Shown here: positions 22,469-32,680 of the stretch, one piece after another
Position numbering within the stretch: the first letter of the stretch is position 1
How the letters are laid out: each line of letters begins with the position of its first letter
Assembly (NCBI GenBank): GCA_905221605.1
Contig: CAJNDS010002425.1
Span: forward strand, 1 to 52,500
Direction of reading: 5' to 3'
Length of the DNA stretch: 52,500 nt
From: Symbiodinium natans
Taxonomy: Eukaryota > Sar > Dinophyceae > Suessiales > Symbiodiniaceae
Translations under genes and position numbers: made by a program
The notes under the pieces: generated by a model
Database searches by the model: none
Told to the model about the DNA's origin: nothing
The model's input: only the letters and a program-made list of their open reading frames with translations

Positions 22469-22880
22469 GTATGTGTATACACCTTATTTGGGTTCAGAAG
22501 GCACCGAATACTTTTCAGCCCTAAACCCTAAACGCCAAACCCTTGCCAACCCAAGTTGTTGTTCTTTCAGCAACACCTCGTCTCATGATGCGTAGCTGCT
22601 GGTGGCTAGTTCATGCTTCATTCAGAAGCCCAGCACCCCTCATCCCTATGAACCCTAAGATTTTTGGGTTCATAGGGATGAGGGTAGTTTGGGGTTGACA
22701 GCCCAACCCATTCTTCCTTGTCTCGCCATTTGTGAGGAGTTGTTGAAGTTCTACAAACGCGCAAATCCTGAACCCCAAGGCGGGGAAAATCAGGGGAAGA
22801 CGCCGAAGGTGCCTTCTAAGTATTCGCCCCTCAAGTGGCCCTAAACCCTAATTGAACCTTAACCCGAGACTCTAAACCCT

Positions 22881-22975
22881 ACGTGGGACCCTATTGACCT
22901 ACAGCTTTAAGGGTTATAATTTCCTACTAAATAGGGGGTACTTCCTACTAAACCGTAGATAGATAGGGTCCCAGG
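22881..22975. repeat. Palindromic element IE-E, copy 2
   Basis: Starts ACGTGGGACCCTATTGACC and ends AGATAGGGTCCCAGG, sharing CTACTAAATAGGGG.TACTT with copy 1. Confidence 0.85.
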
Positions 22976-23052
22976 TCCCTGGTGAAAGCCAGGTACAGCG
23001 ACAGCCCGCATCTGTTCTGGTGCCCACTCTGCCGCTTCAAGGCACTCCGGGT

Positions 23053-23159
23053 CAGTTTTTTTTTTTTTTTTTTCCGGTGGGGGGGGGGGGGGGAAGGGGG
23101 GGGGGAGGGGGGGGAGGGGAGGGGGGGGAGGGGAGGGGAGGGGAGGGGGGGAGGGGAGA
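23053..23159. repeat. T-tract followed by a G-rich low-complexity block
   Basis: A run of about 17 T leads into nearly pure G with scattered A. Both strands show artefactual ORFs (Gly/Glu-rich and Pro/Ser-rich). Confidence 0.9.
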
Positions 23160-23301
23160 CCCCAAACCCCAAACCCTAAACCCTAAACCCTAAACCCTAA
23201 ACCCTAAACCTAAACGATAGGGTTTTGCTTCGGGTTGAAGGTTGAAGGGGGTGGAGTTTGCAGGGTTCAAGACCTCAACTCCAAGCATGTCTCCCAAAAG
23301 A

Positions 23302-23446
23302 CTCCAAAACCCCTTAATTTAAGGAATATACCGAAAATCATATTAGGGTTCCGATTATAATTTAAGGTATATTCCTTAATTAAGGAGTATGCCGTAAATC
23401 ATATCAGGGTTCCGATTACAATTTAAGGTATATTCCTTAATTAAGG
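23302..23446. repeat. Palindromic element IE-H, copy 1, with internal duplication
   Basis: TTAATTTAAGGAATATACC at the left pairs with GGTATATTCCTTAATTAA at the right. The half-unit ATCATAT.AGGGTTCCGATTA is repeated in tandem. Confidence 0.82.
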
Positions 23447-23624
23447 CTCTGGGCTCCAAGCCACTTGAAGGGTCTCACACTTTGGCGTTTAGTTAGGTAC
23501 ACCCTCAACCTGACAGAGGTATTATTATCGAATTCCCACAGACACCTTTGCACAACCCTAAAGCCTAAACCCTAAACCCTAAACCCTAAACCCTAAACCC
23601 TAAACCCTAACCACTTTCGGCCAG

Positions 23625-23703
23625 GCCATGGATCCCTTCAACTCAGTCATTGAGGAGGGTGGCGTGCTGAAGTGGCTCGGATTGGGGCTCGTGGCCCTTC
23701 AAG
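23625..23703 (+). CDS. Exon, gene unknown
   Basis: Acceptor GCCAG|GC, donor CAAG|GC. The open frame reads AMDPFNSVIEEGGVLKWLGL and then GLVALQ. It is flanked by CCCTAAA on the left and TTTAGGG on the right. The phase does not join directly to the exon at 24189, so either another exon lies between or it belongs to a different gene. The hydrophobic end could be a membrane segment. Confidence 0.5.
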
Positions 23704-24054
23704 GCTCCCCTAAAACCCTGAGGCCTTTAGGGTTTAGGGTTTAGGGTTTAGGGTTTAGGCTTTAGGAGCTATAGGCCCCTAACCCAAAGCTGGAATAAGC
23801 CCCTTGGCCCACCCGGACCTGAACCCTTAATTGTTTCGAGAACCCTACACCCCAAAACCTCCAGGGCTTTGGGTATTTTAGGGCTTGGGGTTTGGGGGCT
23901 TGGGGGCTTGGGCTTTGAGAGGAGTTTAGGGTTTACGGCTGAGGCCGCCTGATTCACCCCACAAGCACTCAGGATTTGGCTTTGGGGCTGTCTAGAGGTT
24001 TTGGACTTTCCGGGTTCCCGAAACCCTAAAACCCAGCAACCTAAACCCTCAACG

Positions 24055-24194
24055 GGTGGCTCCTGAGGCTTAGGAGGGTTTTCCGGGTTCCCTAAACCCT
24101 AAACCCTAAACCCTCAACCCTCAACCCTAAACCCGAAACCCTAAACCCTAAACCCTAAACCCTAAACCCTAAGCGGGTGGCTCCTGAGGCTTAT
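24055..24194 (+). repeat. Exact direct repeat flanking a telomeric tract
   Basis: CGGGTGGCTCCTGAGGCTTA occurs at about 24055 and again at about 24175. Between them are only CCCTAAA-type units and a short spacer. The second copy leads into the exon at 24189. Confidence 0.9.
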
Positions 24195-27100
24195 GATGAT
24201 CCTGGAGCCTCACTTCGCTTTCGACCTGGAGTTTGGGGAGGGGGTAGGATAGGGTTTAGGGTTTAGGGTTAGGGTTTAGGGTTTAGGGTTTGGGGTTTGG
24301 GGTGTGGGGTTTAGGGTTTAGGGCCCTTTCTGTAGGGTTTAGGGTTTAGGGTTTAGGGTTTAGGGTTTAGGGTTTAGGGTTTAGGGTTTGGTGGATTCCG
24401 GTGTTTTGGCGCGGGAGGGTTTAGGGTGCTTTGGGGGGTTGACTTGGTTTCTAGGGTTCATAGGGTTGAGCTGGCCCTTGTGAGGTGTATAGGGCGTAGC
24501 TTGTGGTACTAGTAGCGTGGACCTGAAGCAGCAGTTGAAACCCTAAACCCTAAACCCTCAACCCGAACCGACTTTTTTGCATGTGCCTCTTTAGAGGCAA
24601 TCCTCGTGAGGAGGGCGGGGCGGGGGTGGGGGGGCTTTGACCACCCCAAGCCCCAAACCCATAGGCCCTAACCCTAAACTCTAACCCCCAAACCCTAAAC
24701 CCCAAGCCCCCAGCCCTGAACCCCAGCCCTAAACGCTAAACTCCAAACCCTAAACCGTAAATCCTAAACCCTAAATCCTAAACCCTAAACCAAACCCTAA
24801 GCTCCAAACCCTAAACCCTAAACCCTGAAGCAGCCATGCCCTTCACAGGAGCTCCCAGAACTCAAGCAGTGGCGCCGGGAGGGCGGCTGTGCCGCACGGG
24901 GAGTTTAGGGTTTAGGGTTCTAGGGTTCTAGGGTTCTAGGGTTCTAGGGTTCTAGGGTTCTAGGCTTCTAGGGTTCTAGGGTTCTAGGGTTCTAGGGTTT
25001 AGGGTTTAGGGTTTATAAATAGGTTTTAGGGCTTGGGGCTTGGGGCTTCAGTACCCTTGGGGCGCAAATGAACCTTAAACTTGGCGTCAGTGATACTATA
25101 GTCCCGAAGAAGGTGCATGGACCGCAAACCCTTTAAGGGTTCATGTATAGTTCCCTAAACCCTAAACCCTAAACCCTAAACCCTAAACCCTAAACCCTAA
25201 ACCCTAAACCCTACACCCTAATCCCCAAGTTAGTGGAGTTTAGGTCAGCGCAAGGGTCCCCGCAGTCCCCCAGCAGTCCTCCACTGCAGATGTCGTCGGT
25301 CCACGAGTGGACAAGCGTGGCATCTCCAAGAAGGAGCCCGAAAACCTGAAAACCGTAAAACCCCTAAAACCCTAAACCCTATACCCTAAACCCCAAAACC
25401 CCTAAATCCCCTAAGCGCGGGTGCGCGGGTGGAACCTGCACGAGCGCGTCAGGCTGAAGTCCTCTGACATTTTCGTCCAGACGGCCCAGAGCTTCACACC
25501 TTCCTGCACCTACCGGTGCAACGCGTGCAACCCCAAAGGGTCCATGTACCCATATAGCATATACTTGGGCCTTAAAGGGGTTCCTATACAGTAGCTTTAG
25601 GGCCCAAATATGTACTATATGGGTACATGGACCCTTAGGGAACAGGGAGATGACATTCAACTCATCCACGTGCGTGGAGGTGCTGCTCAAGCGCAACCGA
25701 TTCATGACCCATGCTCTCAGGCAGCTGACAACGCAGTTGCCAATAAAGAAGGAAGTGTTGCTCCTTGGGGGCTTTTTTGGGGTCTCGAGTGTGGGGCTTG
25801 GGTTTAGGCTCTAGGGTTTAGGGTTTTGGAGCTGTCACGGAGTGTTTGGAGCTGTCAGGGCTTATACGGTTTGAGGCTTCGTACTACTTGGAGAGTCGTG
25901 ACCCTGCTTGAAGGATCAAATGTCTTTTTCCTTTTCCAATGTTGCTTCTTTGCTTTAAGCAGCTATTATATGCCATGTATATAGATATATAATATGTACA
26001 TGTACTACATGCTATATAATTATATACGCCCAATACAGGATCTACATGTCAATCCCTGCAACGACACCCCCCCCCCCCCCCCCCCCACAAGCACTTGAAC
26101 CCAGGAAAGAGAGTGGAGGTGCGGATGCTGCGGGCCGGGTTCCTGGAGTGCGGAGTCATGTCTCTGTAGCCTTGAGGGCCTTCAGACTTCAGGGAGTTGA
26201 GGGGTCAGCAGGTCTGCTGCAACGGCTTACCCTATCCTCCAAGCCGTCATTTGACCACGGCAGGTCCGGGTTTAGGGTTTTTAGGCCTCCCCTAGTGAGC
26301 AATCCACTTCCAACGTCAAGGTGCTTCAGTGAAGGGCTTTGGGTCTGGGGTTAACGGTTTTGGGTTAAGGGTTGGGGCGTTTCGGGTGTAGGGCATTAAG
26401 TTAGCATCATACACAAACGGTCCACGCTCTATCCATGTGGTTGCTTGGCTCAAGTTCCTTAAAAGGCCTGGTGGTTGAAAGATACAAGGTGGGACCTCCA
26501 GAAGAAACCCTGAATCTCATTCCCCCTATATATACCAGATATAGTCCCTATACACCTAAGTAGCCCCTACATTACCCTGAGGTCCCTTATAAGGGTCCCT
26601 CCGTTAGTCCTTTGAGTGGTACAACAGCGTAACCGAGCATTGGCTTGTAACTTTGGTTGGCAACAAGCTGCGGCCCGAACCTAGCCTCTCCTGGGCGCCC
26701 CACCCCCCCCCCCCCCCCCCGCACGTAACCCCCAAAGCCTACGCCCTAAACCCTAAACCCTAAACCCTAAACCCTAAACCCGAAACCCTAAACCCTAAAC
26801 CCTAAACCCTAAACCCGAAACCCTAAACCCTAAACCCTAAACCCTAAACCCTAAACCCTAAACCCTAAACCCTAAACCCTAAACCCTAACCCTAAACCCT
26901 ATTCCCAACATCGCAAAGCCCCCCAAACCTGAACCCTCCAAGAGACCGGCAAGCCCAAAGTTTCGGCGCTGGCCCGTGGCACCTGCGTTTTATCTGCATG
27001 CCCAGGTGGACAGCACCAAAGTTGAGCAGGCAAGGTTTGGCTAGATTGGTTTTTAGGATACTTTCTATTTTCCTTCTTAGGGCGTATAAGGGACCCTGCG

Positions 27101-28201
27101 TAAAAATGTATTTCAAAGGGTTTAAAGGCCAACCCAGTCGGAGTTCAGGTTTTCGGGTTTTTCGGTTTTGCGCAGTTTGGGGCTTCGGGTTCGGGGTTTG
27201 CGGTTTGGGGTTTGCGGGCATGGCGGTGTGGGCGGTTGCTTTTGGCCAAGAGTGGAATACAAGACGTGTTTGTCTGTGTGCGTGGTACGCTTTACTTCCT
27301 TGCTGTCTCAGGGACTTTTGCCTGCCCCTTAATTATACATCTACTGTATTCAGAGGAAGTCTGTCATAGACAGGAGCCCCTTCTCCCCCCCCCCCAAACA
27401 AAGAAAGGACTCTACAGTTGATTTAGGGATTATATATAAAGTTTCGGGTTGAACCTGAAAATGTTGTTGCACCGTGGTGTATGGTTGTAGAGTTTGGGTT
27501 AGGGAGGGTGGGGGTGGGTCCTTCAATCCTATCACCCCCACCTGAGGCTGGTTTTTAGTGCTGTGGATATAGATTTGGATGTTCCCCCTTATGCTAACAG
27601 TCCTTTATCGGGATTATTGTACCCCCTAGTATAATCCCTACTAAGGCCTGTTACTATAAGGGGCACCCTAAACCCTAAACCCTAAATCCTAAATCCTAAA
27701 CCCTAAACCCGAAACCCGAAACCCTAAACCCTAAACCCTAAACCGCATCCCAAGGTATTTAGAGCCCACCCCAGCAATGCCTTACAACCCTGCCAAGCTC
27801 TCTCAGGTGTCCTGAATGATCTTTGCCTTCTGGGCACTTGAGCCGAATACCTTAAACACCCTTCAGTGGCCCTGCAGCAATAAAGTAGGGTTTAGGATTT
27901 AGGGTTTAGGGTTTAGGCTTTAGGGTTTAGGCTTTCGGGTGAAAGAAGTGGATGCCGCCACAGGTGTGGCCTCGACAGATTCATCTCTTTGCCAACGGCG
28001 CCGAGGCCGAGAGGGCTGCATGGGTCGGGTTCAACCCAAAGAGCCCCATACCCCTTGATTAAGGAATATCCCTTAACTTATAAAGGGATCCTTAATATGA
28101 TTTAAGGTATGTTCCTTATTTAAGGGGTATTGGGCTCTTTGGGCTCTAGGCGCAATGACCTTTGGGTGCACATCCCCTACGCAATCAAAATCCTTCCTTA
28201 A
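24189..28201 (+). CDS. Unrecognised multi-exon gene
   Basis: Exons in order: 24189-24243, 24849-24901, about 25275-25335, 25416-25538, 25639-25770, 26212-26263, 26954-27029, 27979-28040, 28150-28201. From 25416 on, phases close at every junction and no internal stop remains. Peptides include LMMILEPHFAFDLEFGEG, NLHERVRLKSSDIFVQTAQS, CTYRCNACNP, STCVEVLLKRNRFMTHALRQ, PKFRRWPVAPAFYLHAQV, IHLFANGAEAERAAWVGFNP and RNDLWVHIPYAIKILP, then TAA at 28199-28201. Element IE-B (25535-25639) and element IE-H (28035-28144) supply two of the introns. Donors include GT, GC, GA and an apparent GG. Cys pairs (CTYRCNAC) might bind a metal, but no known domain is recognised. The 5' end is unknown. Confidence 0.55.
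24318..24389 (+). repeat. Interstitial telomeric tract, TTTAGGG orientation
   Basis: About eight units following the exon that ends at 24243, after a mixed stretch of TTTAGGG and TTTGGGG. Confidence 0.9.
24906..25012 (+). repeat. GGGTTCTA telomere-variant array
   Basis: About ten GGGTTCTA units between TTTAGGG units, directly after the exon ending near 24901. Confidence 0.9.
25535..25639. repeat. Palindromic element IE-B acting as an intron
   Basis: Starts AAAGGGTCCATGTACC and ends GGTACATGGACCCTTAGGG. Removing 25539-25638 joins the flanking exons in frame (CNACNPKG then NREMTF). AGGG occurs at both edges, so the exact splice point can slide. With AG as acceptor the donor would be GG. Confidence 0.85.
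26735..26905 (-). repeat. Interstitial telomeric tract, CCCTAAA orientation
   Basis: About 23 CCCTAAA units with a few CCCGAAA variants. It sits to the left of the exon at 26954, preceded by a C-tract at 26700-26720. Confidence 0.93.
27577..27665. repeat. Palindromic element IE-D, copy 3
   Basis: Starts GGATGTTCCCCCTTATGCTA and ends TTACTATAAGGGG. The centre is GTACCCCCTAGTATAATCCC. CCCTAAA units begin directly after it. Confidence 0.85.
28035..28144. repeat. Palindromic element IE-H acting as an intron
   Basis: CCCAAAGAGCCCCATACCCC at the left is inversely repeated as GGGGTATTGGGCTCTTTGGG at the right. Exons on both sides join in frame (GFNPK then RNDLWV) if the donor is GA at 28041. Confidence 0.78.
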
Positions 28202-28683
28202 GGTCTATGGACCCTAAACCCTCAAGCCTCTTGCCTCGGGGCTCAGGTTTAGTTGGGGTTGAGGAACCCAGGGTGTGAGTTGGGAGGTGAAAGTTTTGGG
28301 CTGCACCTAGTTTTTCTGGCTTCGGGTTTAGGGTTTAGGGTTCCCCGATGCCCGAAACCCTCACGACACGTACAAACTTCGTTGCCCGAAGGGTAAGGGA
28401 AATCCTCCTTTTGGAAGGGCAGCTTCAGAACAAGATGTATGGATATACGATAATACATGGGTGCTGAGCTAGATTATGGGCCCCTTACGGGGTCTCTATG
28501 ATACAGGGTAGCAAAGAGCCTAATATGTCAAGCCGATCAACATCTGGACCATGTGGATGCTTTCTGCTGCCGAGTTTGGCGACCCTTTTGTCAGGAATCT
28601 GCCATGCTTTCAAGTCTCTCAGTTCTCATCCCTTTACCATTAAGGGAGGAGGCCTGAAACGTCAAGGGTACGCGTCGTTGCCA

Positions 28684-28800
28684 GAACCCAGAAACCCTGA
28701 ACCCTAAACTGTAAGCCCTAAGCCCTCTGAATTGGACTATCATCCTGAACCCTGAACCCTAAAGCTTAAGCCCCAAGCCTTCTGAACTGGACTATCATCC
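28684..28800 (+). repeat. Two-copy tandem duplication of about 56 bp
   Basis: CTGAATTGGACTATCATCC and CTGAACTGGACTATCATCC end two successive copies, each preceded by CCCTGAACCCTAAA-like sequence. Confidence 0.8.
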
Positions 28801-29239
28801 AGAGGGCTGGCCCGACTGAGGGAATACGCCAGGCAGCCAAACTCGCGAGCCAAAGCAGAGCAGCGAAACAATCAGAACTGTAACATCATCATGTATAACG
28901 CAGTAAGAATATGAAGAATCATCTTACCCACAAGTTTTGTAAGATTGACAACCCCAGGCTCTGTAAGACGGAGAATAATCTTAGTGTTTAGGGTTTAGAG
29001 TTTAGCTGAGAATGGTAGTTGTAATGGTCACAGGAACCGTAAAATTCGAATGATCATACATAAATCGTAAGGTAGAGGAGAAACGCGCTGTTGCACTGCG
29101 CTCAACTGGATCTCCCCACACCTTCAATCTTTGACTCCATGTTTCATTACCAACATACGACATATGACGGAAACGCCCATTGAAACTAAAACCCTAAACC
29201 CTCGCCCCACTCTCCCCACCATCCCATGGCTTCGTGCAG

Positions 29240-29290
29240 GTGTTTTCGGTCGATCCGCCGGAGGAGACCGCTCTGGCAGTCGCGATGTCC
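29240..29290 (+). CDS. Exon, gene unknown
   Basis: Follows GTGCAG and reads VFSVDPPEETALAVAMSWG, then a GGGTGTTTA-type repeat. It lies 220 bp before the DUF2306-like start codon, but its phase does not join to it. Confidence 0.42.
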
Positions 29291-29385
29291 TGGGGTTTTT
29301 AGGGTGTTTAGGGCGTTTAGGGTGCTTAGGGTGCTTAGGGTGCTTAGGGTGTTTAGGGTGTTTGGGGTGTTTAGGGTTTAGGTTG
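29286..29385 (+). repeat. GGGTGCTTA / GGGTGTTTA array
   Basis: Eight or so 9-bp units, a telomere-like variant, directly after the exon-like island. Confidence 0.85.
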
Positions 29386-29511
29386 TTAAAGGTTTAATTA
29401 AGGTTCAGGTTGCTTGCGCACTTGCAAGAAGGATCATCGGCTGCTGCATTTGATGGTCAAGCGGCCTGCCTGGTTAAACCAGCAGCCTGCTCTGTGCAGC
29501 GTTCAGCAGTC

Positions 29512-30330
29512 ATGGCGCTAGGCAGCAAGGTGCTGAACGCTCTCTTCGTCGGCGGCGCGGTGCTCGTGGCCGTCTATGCTTGGGCCATCTATGGGGTCCT
29601 CACCGAGTGGCTCATCCCTTTGGGCAGCATGGTGGCACCCGAAATGTCCGAGATGTTCAGATCGGAGAAGGCCGCGATCTACGTTCACGCGCTTTCCTCC
29701 GGCTTCTCCCTCACCATTGGCCCCTTCCAGGTCATCCCATCCTTCCGGCAGAAGCACATGCTCCTTGGGGACCTACACGAACCCTAAAAGAGTTTCGTTT
29801 TTCGGTCCTCAAGATCTGATATACAAGGGATGATCGCAGAAAACGTAGGGTACGTAGTTGAGTATCCCAGTTGTAGGCGGTTGATTTGGTCCTGCAGGTT
29901 GGGACATCGTTGGGCCGGCCGCGTCTACTTCCTGTGCTGTCTCATGGGCTCCATCACGGGCATCATCTTGGCCTTCAAAGCGCAAGGCGGTGCTGTTGGC
30001 AAGGCCGGCTTCGCTTGCCTGGGCTTCGCATGGCTCATCAGCAATTTGGTCGGCTTTGCAGCAATTGCCTTCCCTGCCATTCGTTCTGTTCCAGTGCATG
30101 AGCGAGCAATGCAGATCAGCTGCGCCCTCGCCTACTCAGCCGTCACGTTGCGCCTCTACCTGCCCGCGGCGGTTCTCAACCCCCGCCATTTCCAGGCCAT
30201 TTACGCTGGCATTTCGTGGCTGTGCTGGATTCCGAATCTTCTTGTCCTAGAGATCATCCGCTGCAGCGGGAAGAGGCAGCAGGAGCCATCCCAGCCGAAG
30301 GAGACACCCGAAGCCAGGGAAGACTGCTAG
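29512..30330 (+). CDS. DUF2306-like multi-pass membrane protein, 2 exons
   Basis: Exons 29512-29768 and 29898-30330 give about 229 residues. The N-terminus (MALGSKVLNALFVGGAVLVA) starts with a hydrophobic segment. VHALSSGFSLTIGPFQ, then GHRWAGRVYFL, GSITGIILAFKAQGG and SAVTLRLYLPAA follow the order and spacing of the DUF2306 family, where His and Arg residues alternate with four or more membrane helices. The C-terminus is polar (SGKRQQEPSQPKETPE) with stop TAG at 30328-30330. The ATG at 29512 is chosen because the hydrophobic segment follows it. The frame is open upstream to about 29409, so a longer N-terminus is possible. The intron starts with a left arm of element IE-F (CTTGGGGACC). An IE-A copy lies 10 bp after the stop. 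The function of the family is not established; a role in membrane redox or transport is only a guess. Confidence 0.75.
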
Positions 30331-30340
30331 CATTTCTTAT

Positions 30341-30453
30341 CTTGGTAGCCCAGTGGTAGCTTGTACCCATGTTTTTTGACTCAGGGTTCCCTTTAAAGTG
30401 ACAAAGAACCAATAAAGCGGTGCCCTTAAAATGTATGTTTGCTGGGCTACTAA
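30341..30453. repeat. Palindromic element IE-A, just after a stop codon
   Basis: Starts CTTGGTAGCCCAGTGGTA and ends GTTTGCTGGGCTACTAA. It probably lies in the 3' UTR of the DUF2306-like gene or just beyond it. Confidence 0.9.
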
Positions 30454-31121
30454 ACTATGTTTCCAGGCTTGCAATACCCCTACATGTGTCTTCTAGGACT
30501 CTTCCGTTATCTGAGGGGTGCGTAGAGTCCCTGAAGATAGTTTCGTACAAAAAATTGGTTGGTTTAGAGTTTAGGGTTTAGGTTTCGACTTAAAAAATAT
30601 TGTTGGCTGAAAGCATGCCCTGCCCCAGGTTCCGATTCTAATGGAACGGTTTCGTGTTTCGGTGTAGGGTTTTGGGTTTTGGGTTTATAGGCCCTAAACA
30701 ACGGGTTGATGGGATGTAGGCTTCGGGTGCATGGTAGAGCTTGTTGTTACAAGGGTTTAGGGTTTGGGGTTTGGGGTTCAGGGTTTAAGGTTGAGAGTTT
30801 TGGGTTCAGCAACCCACATGAAGTACGATGGCTAGCTTGGCGTCTCCTTCCTGCTGGAAATGGCAAGTTCTCAGTTCCATGCAGATCTAAGACTTCCATG
30901 CTGTACACAGCTTCGAGTTCAGGATTCAGGGAAAGGGTTCACGCTAGGATGTCCAGTATCCTTGTTCCCATGATTACAAGTGAGGCTCGCGTAGAACCCA
31001 TAATTCAGGCACCTGCTGTCGCCTTCCTAAGCCCTTAATCCTAAACCCTAAACCCTAAATCCTAAACCCTAAACCCTAAACCGCAAAAAGCTCGGTTCTT
31101 ACTTCTGACGTAGCTCAAAAG

Positions 31122-31190
31122 GCTGAAGCCCTCGAGCAGCTCGAGATTCAGTTTGGAAACTCGCGCATCCGTTTCCGACCGCGGCAATCC
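31122..31190 (+). CDS. Exon, gene unknown
   Basis: Follows CTCAAAAG and reads AEALEQLEIQFGNSRIRFRP with no repeat sequence. It lies to the right of CCCTAAA units and to the left of TTTAGGG units. The donor is not certain. A stop occurs in frame at 31194. Confidence 0.5.
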
Positions 31191-31322
31191 CGTTGAGCAA
31201 GTTTGCGGCAAAACAGCCTTGCAGCTTCAAAGGGTTTAGGGTTTAGGGTTTTAGGGTTTAGGGTTCAGGGTTCAGGGTTCAGGGTTCAGGGTTCAGGATG
31301 GGAAGAATCCCTGAATGAACTA

Positions 31323-31434
31323 CCTTAGGGGCCATAAATGGTGCCTAAAAGGGTTTATGGTCCACATATCCTAGTATGAATTATAGTAGTACACGGTATA
31401 TGACCCCGTTCTTGGTTTCATTTGGCCCCCAAGG
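31323..31434. repeat. Palindromic element IE-F copy
   Basis: Left CCTTAGGGGCCATAAATGG, right TTTCATTTGGCCCCCAAGG. The centre holds GTTTATGGTCCACATAT as in other IE-F copies. Confidence 0.75.
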
Positions 31435-31482
31435 TAAGGAAGATATAATCAAAATTTGCCTTACATTGTTCAATTTTTGCAG

Positions 31483-31555
31483 GGGTCCTCATGAGGAACG
31501 AAGGCATACCACTCAAAGAAAACTTGGCGAAAGAACCGATGGCTGTTCAGTTCAG
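31483..31555 (+). CDS. Exon, gene unknown
   Basis: Preceded by a conventional-looking acceptor (CAATTTTTGCAG) and reads VLMRNEGIPLKENLAKEPMA. A short GTAAGG...GCAG intron (31435-31482) may separate it from the IE-F copy. It probably belongs to the same gene as 31122-31190 and 32269-32463, but phase joins were not established. Confidence 0.4.
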
Positions 31556-32268
31556 GATGTAGTAACTCCTTCAACCTCAAGCCAAGCCGCACCCCAAACC
31601 CTCATCCTAAACTCACACATCTAGGAGGGCCATAAACGCCGGGACGTTCCTCACGACATCTCCTTTGGCATCAAGGACTGCGTGTCTCCAGGATGTAGGA
31701 TGGGGTTTAGGGTTTGTGGGGTTAGGTGTTCAGGGCTCATGATTTTCAGTCGCTACTTAGGGCTACTGCTACGACTGGTTTTGGGTTTTATGGGGTTCAG
31801 CGTTCAGGGCGTCTTATATTCTTTAGTTGCTACTTACGCCTACTGCTACTGCTACGACTGGTTGGTGATGTTTTTGGGGGAGTGTCCTCTGCACCCAAAC
31901 CCTGCACGGCAGCTGGCCAAGGATGGTGGATTTGGTTTAGGGTTTAGGGTTTAGGGTTTCGGGTTTAGGGTTTCAAATTTTATGGTTTAGGGTTTAGGGT
32001 GTAGGGTTTAGGGTTTAGGGTTTAGGGTTTAGGGTTTAGGGGCCGATGCATCTATAGGAGGGTTAGGATTCTGGGCTCAAGTTTTTTTGTTTTGTGAGGA
32101 ATGGGAATCGGGACTCAGGGATTAGGTGTCAGATGGCTTCAATGGCTTTCGGGGTTTGGTCTATCTACCGCAAAGCTCAGTTGGCGCTGTGAGTTTGCCG
32201 GGTTTGTGCGATCTACCTAACACCTAAAGTGCTGCACGAAATATACTGTACAAGTTTCCGGAACTTAG

Positions 32269-32463
32269 AATTTGGCTTATGTCGTGTGCATTGTGGTTCT
32301 CATGCCATTTGGGACATTGCTTCACTGTGTGGAGCTTCGTGGCCCCAAGTATGGAGACTCTCAGCCTGTAAGCCCTGCGGCCCGAAAGATGTTGGACCCT
32401 CCTACTTGCTCAGGAGGAGAAGACAAGCAATTAGCAAGCAACGGCCCCACTCTTGACATCTGA
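32269..32463 (+). CDS. Last exon of an unrecognised gene with a membrane segment
   Basis: After GAACTTAG the frame reads NLAYVVCIVVLMPFGTLLHC, a likely membrane helix, then a polar tail (ELRGPKYGDSQPVSPAARKM) to TGA at 32461-32463. It is the last coding evidence before the next gene starts at 32681. Confidence 0.48.
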   Translation, partial: NLAYVVCIVVLMPFGTLLHCVELRGPKYGDSQPVSPAARKMLDPPTCSGGEDKQLASNGPTLDI

Positions 32464-32514
32464 AGAAGCCCCCTGTCAGGCGGGACGAAACGACATCGTG
32501 GTGCGGATGGTCTG

Positions 32515-32605
32515 CGGCCTACCGCATACGCTACATACGCTGCATACGCTGCATACAATGCATTCACGGCATTCACGGCATGCTCTGCATGCACTGCATT
32601 CTTTC
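32515..32605 (+). repeat. Short tandem repeats CATACGCTG and CATTCACGG
   Basis: Two adjoining 9-bp repeat blocks lie in the roughly 220-bp spacer between the stop at 32463 and the start codon at 32681. Confidence 0.8.
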
Positions 32606-32680
32606 GGCTTGTGGAGCTTGTATATAAGCAAGTAGATGTAGGCCGATAGGCCACGCAGTTTTTGATCCGGTTTTTTTGCC

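Noticed and set aside
22948-23179. Pro/Ser-rich and Gly/Glu-rich ORFs on both strands
   Set aside because: Low-complexity G/C tract only.
29518-29757. Minus-strand ORF overlapping the DUF2306-like exon
   Set aside because: It is the antisense shadow of a GC-rich coding exon whose plus strand shows clear family motifs.
32620-32640. TATATAAGC as a TATA box for the gene at 32681
   Set aside because: Dinoflagellate promoters are not known to rely on a standard TATA box, and the match is short; not supportable.
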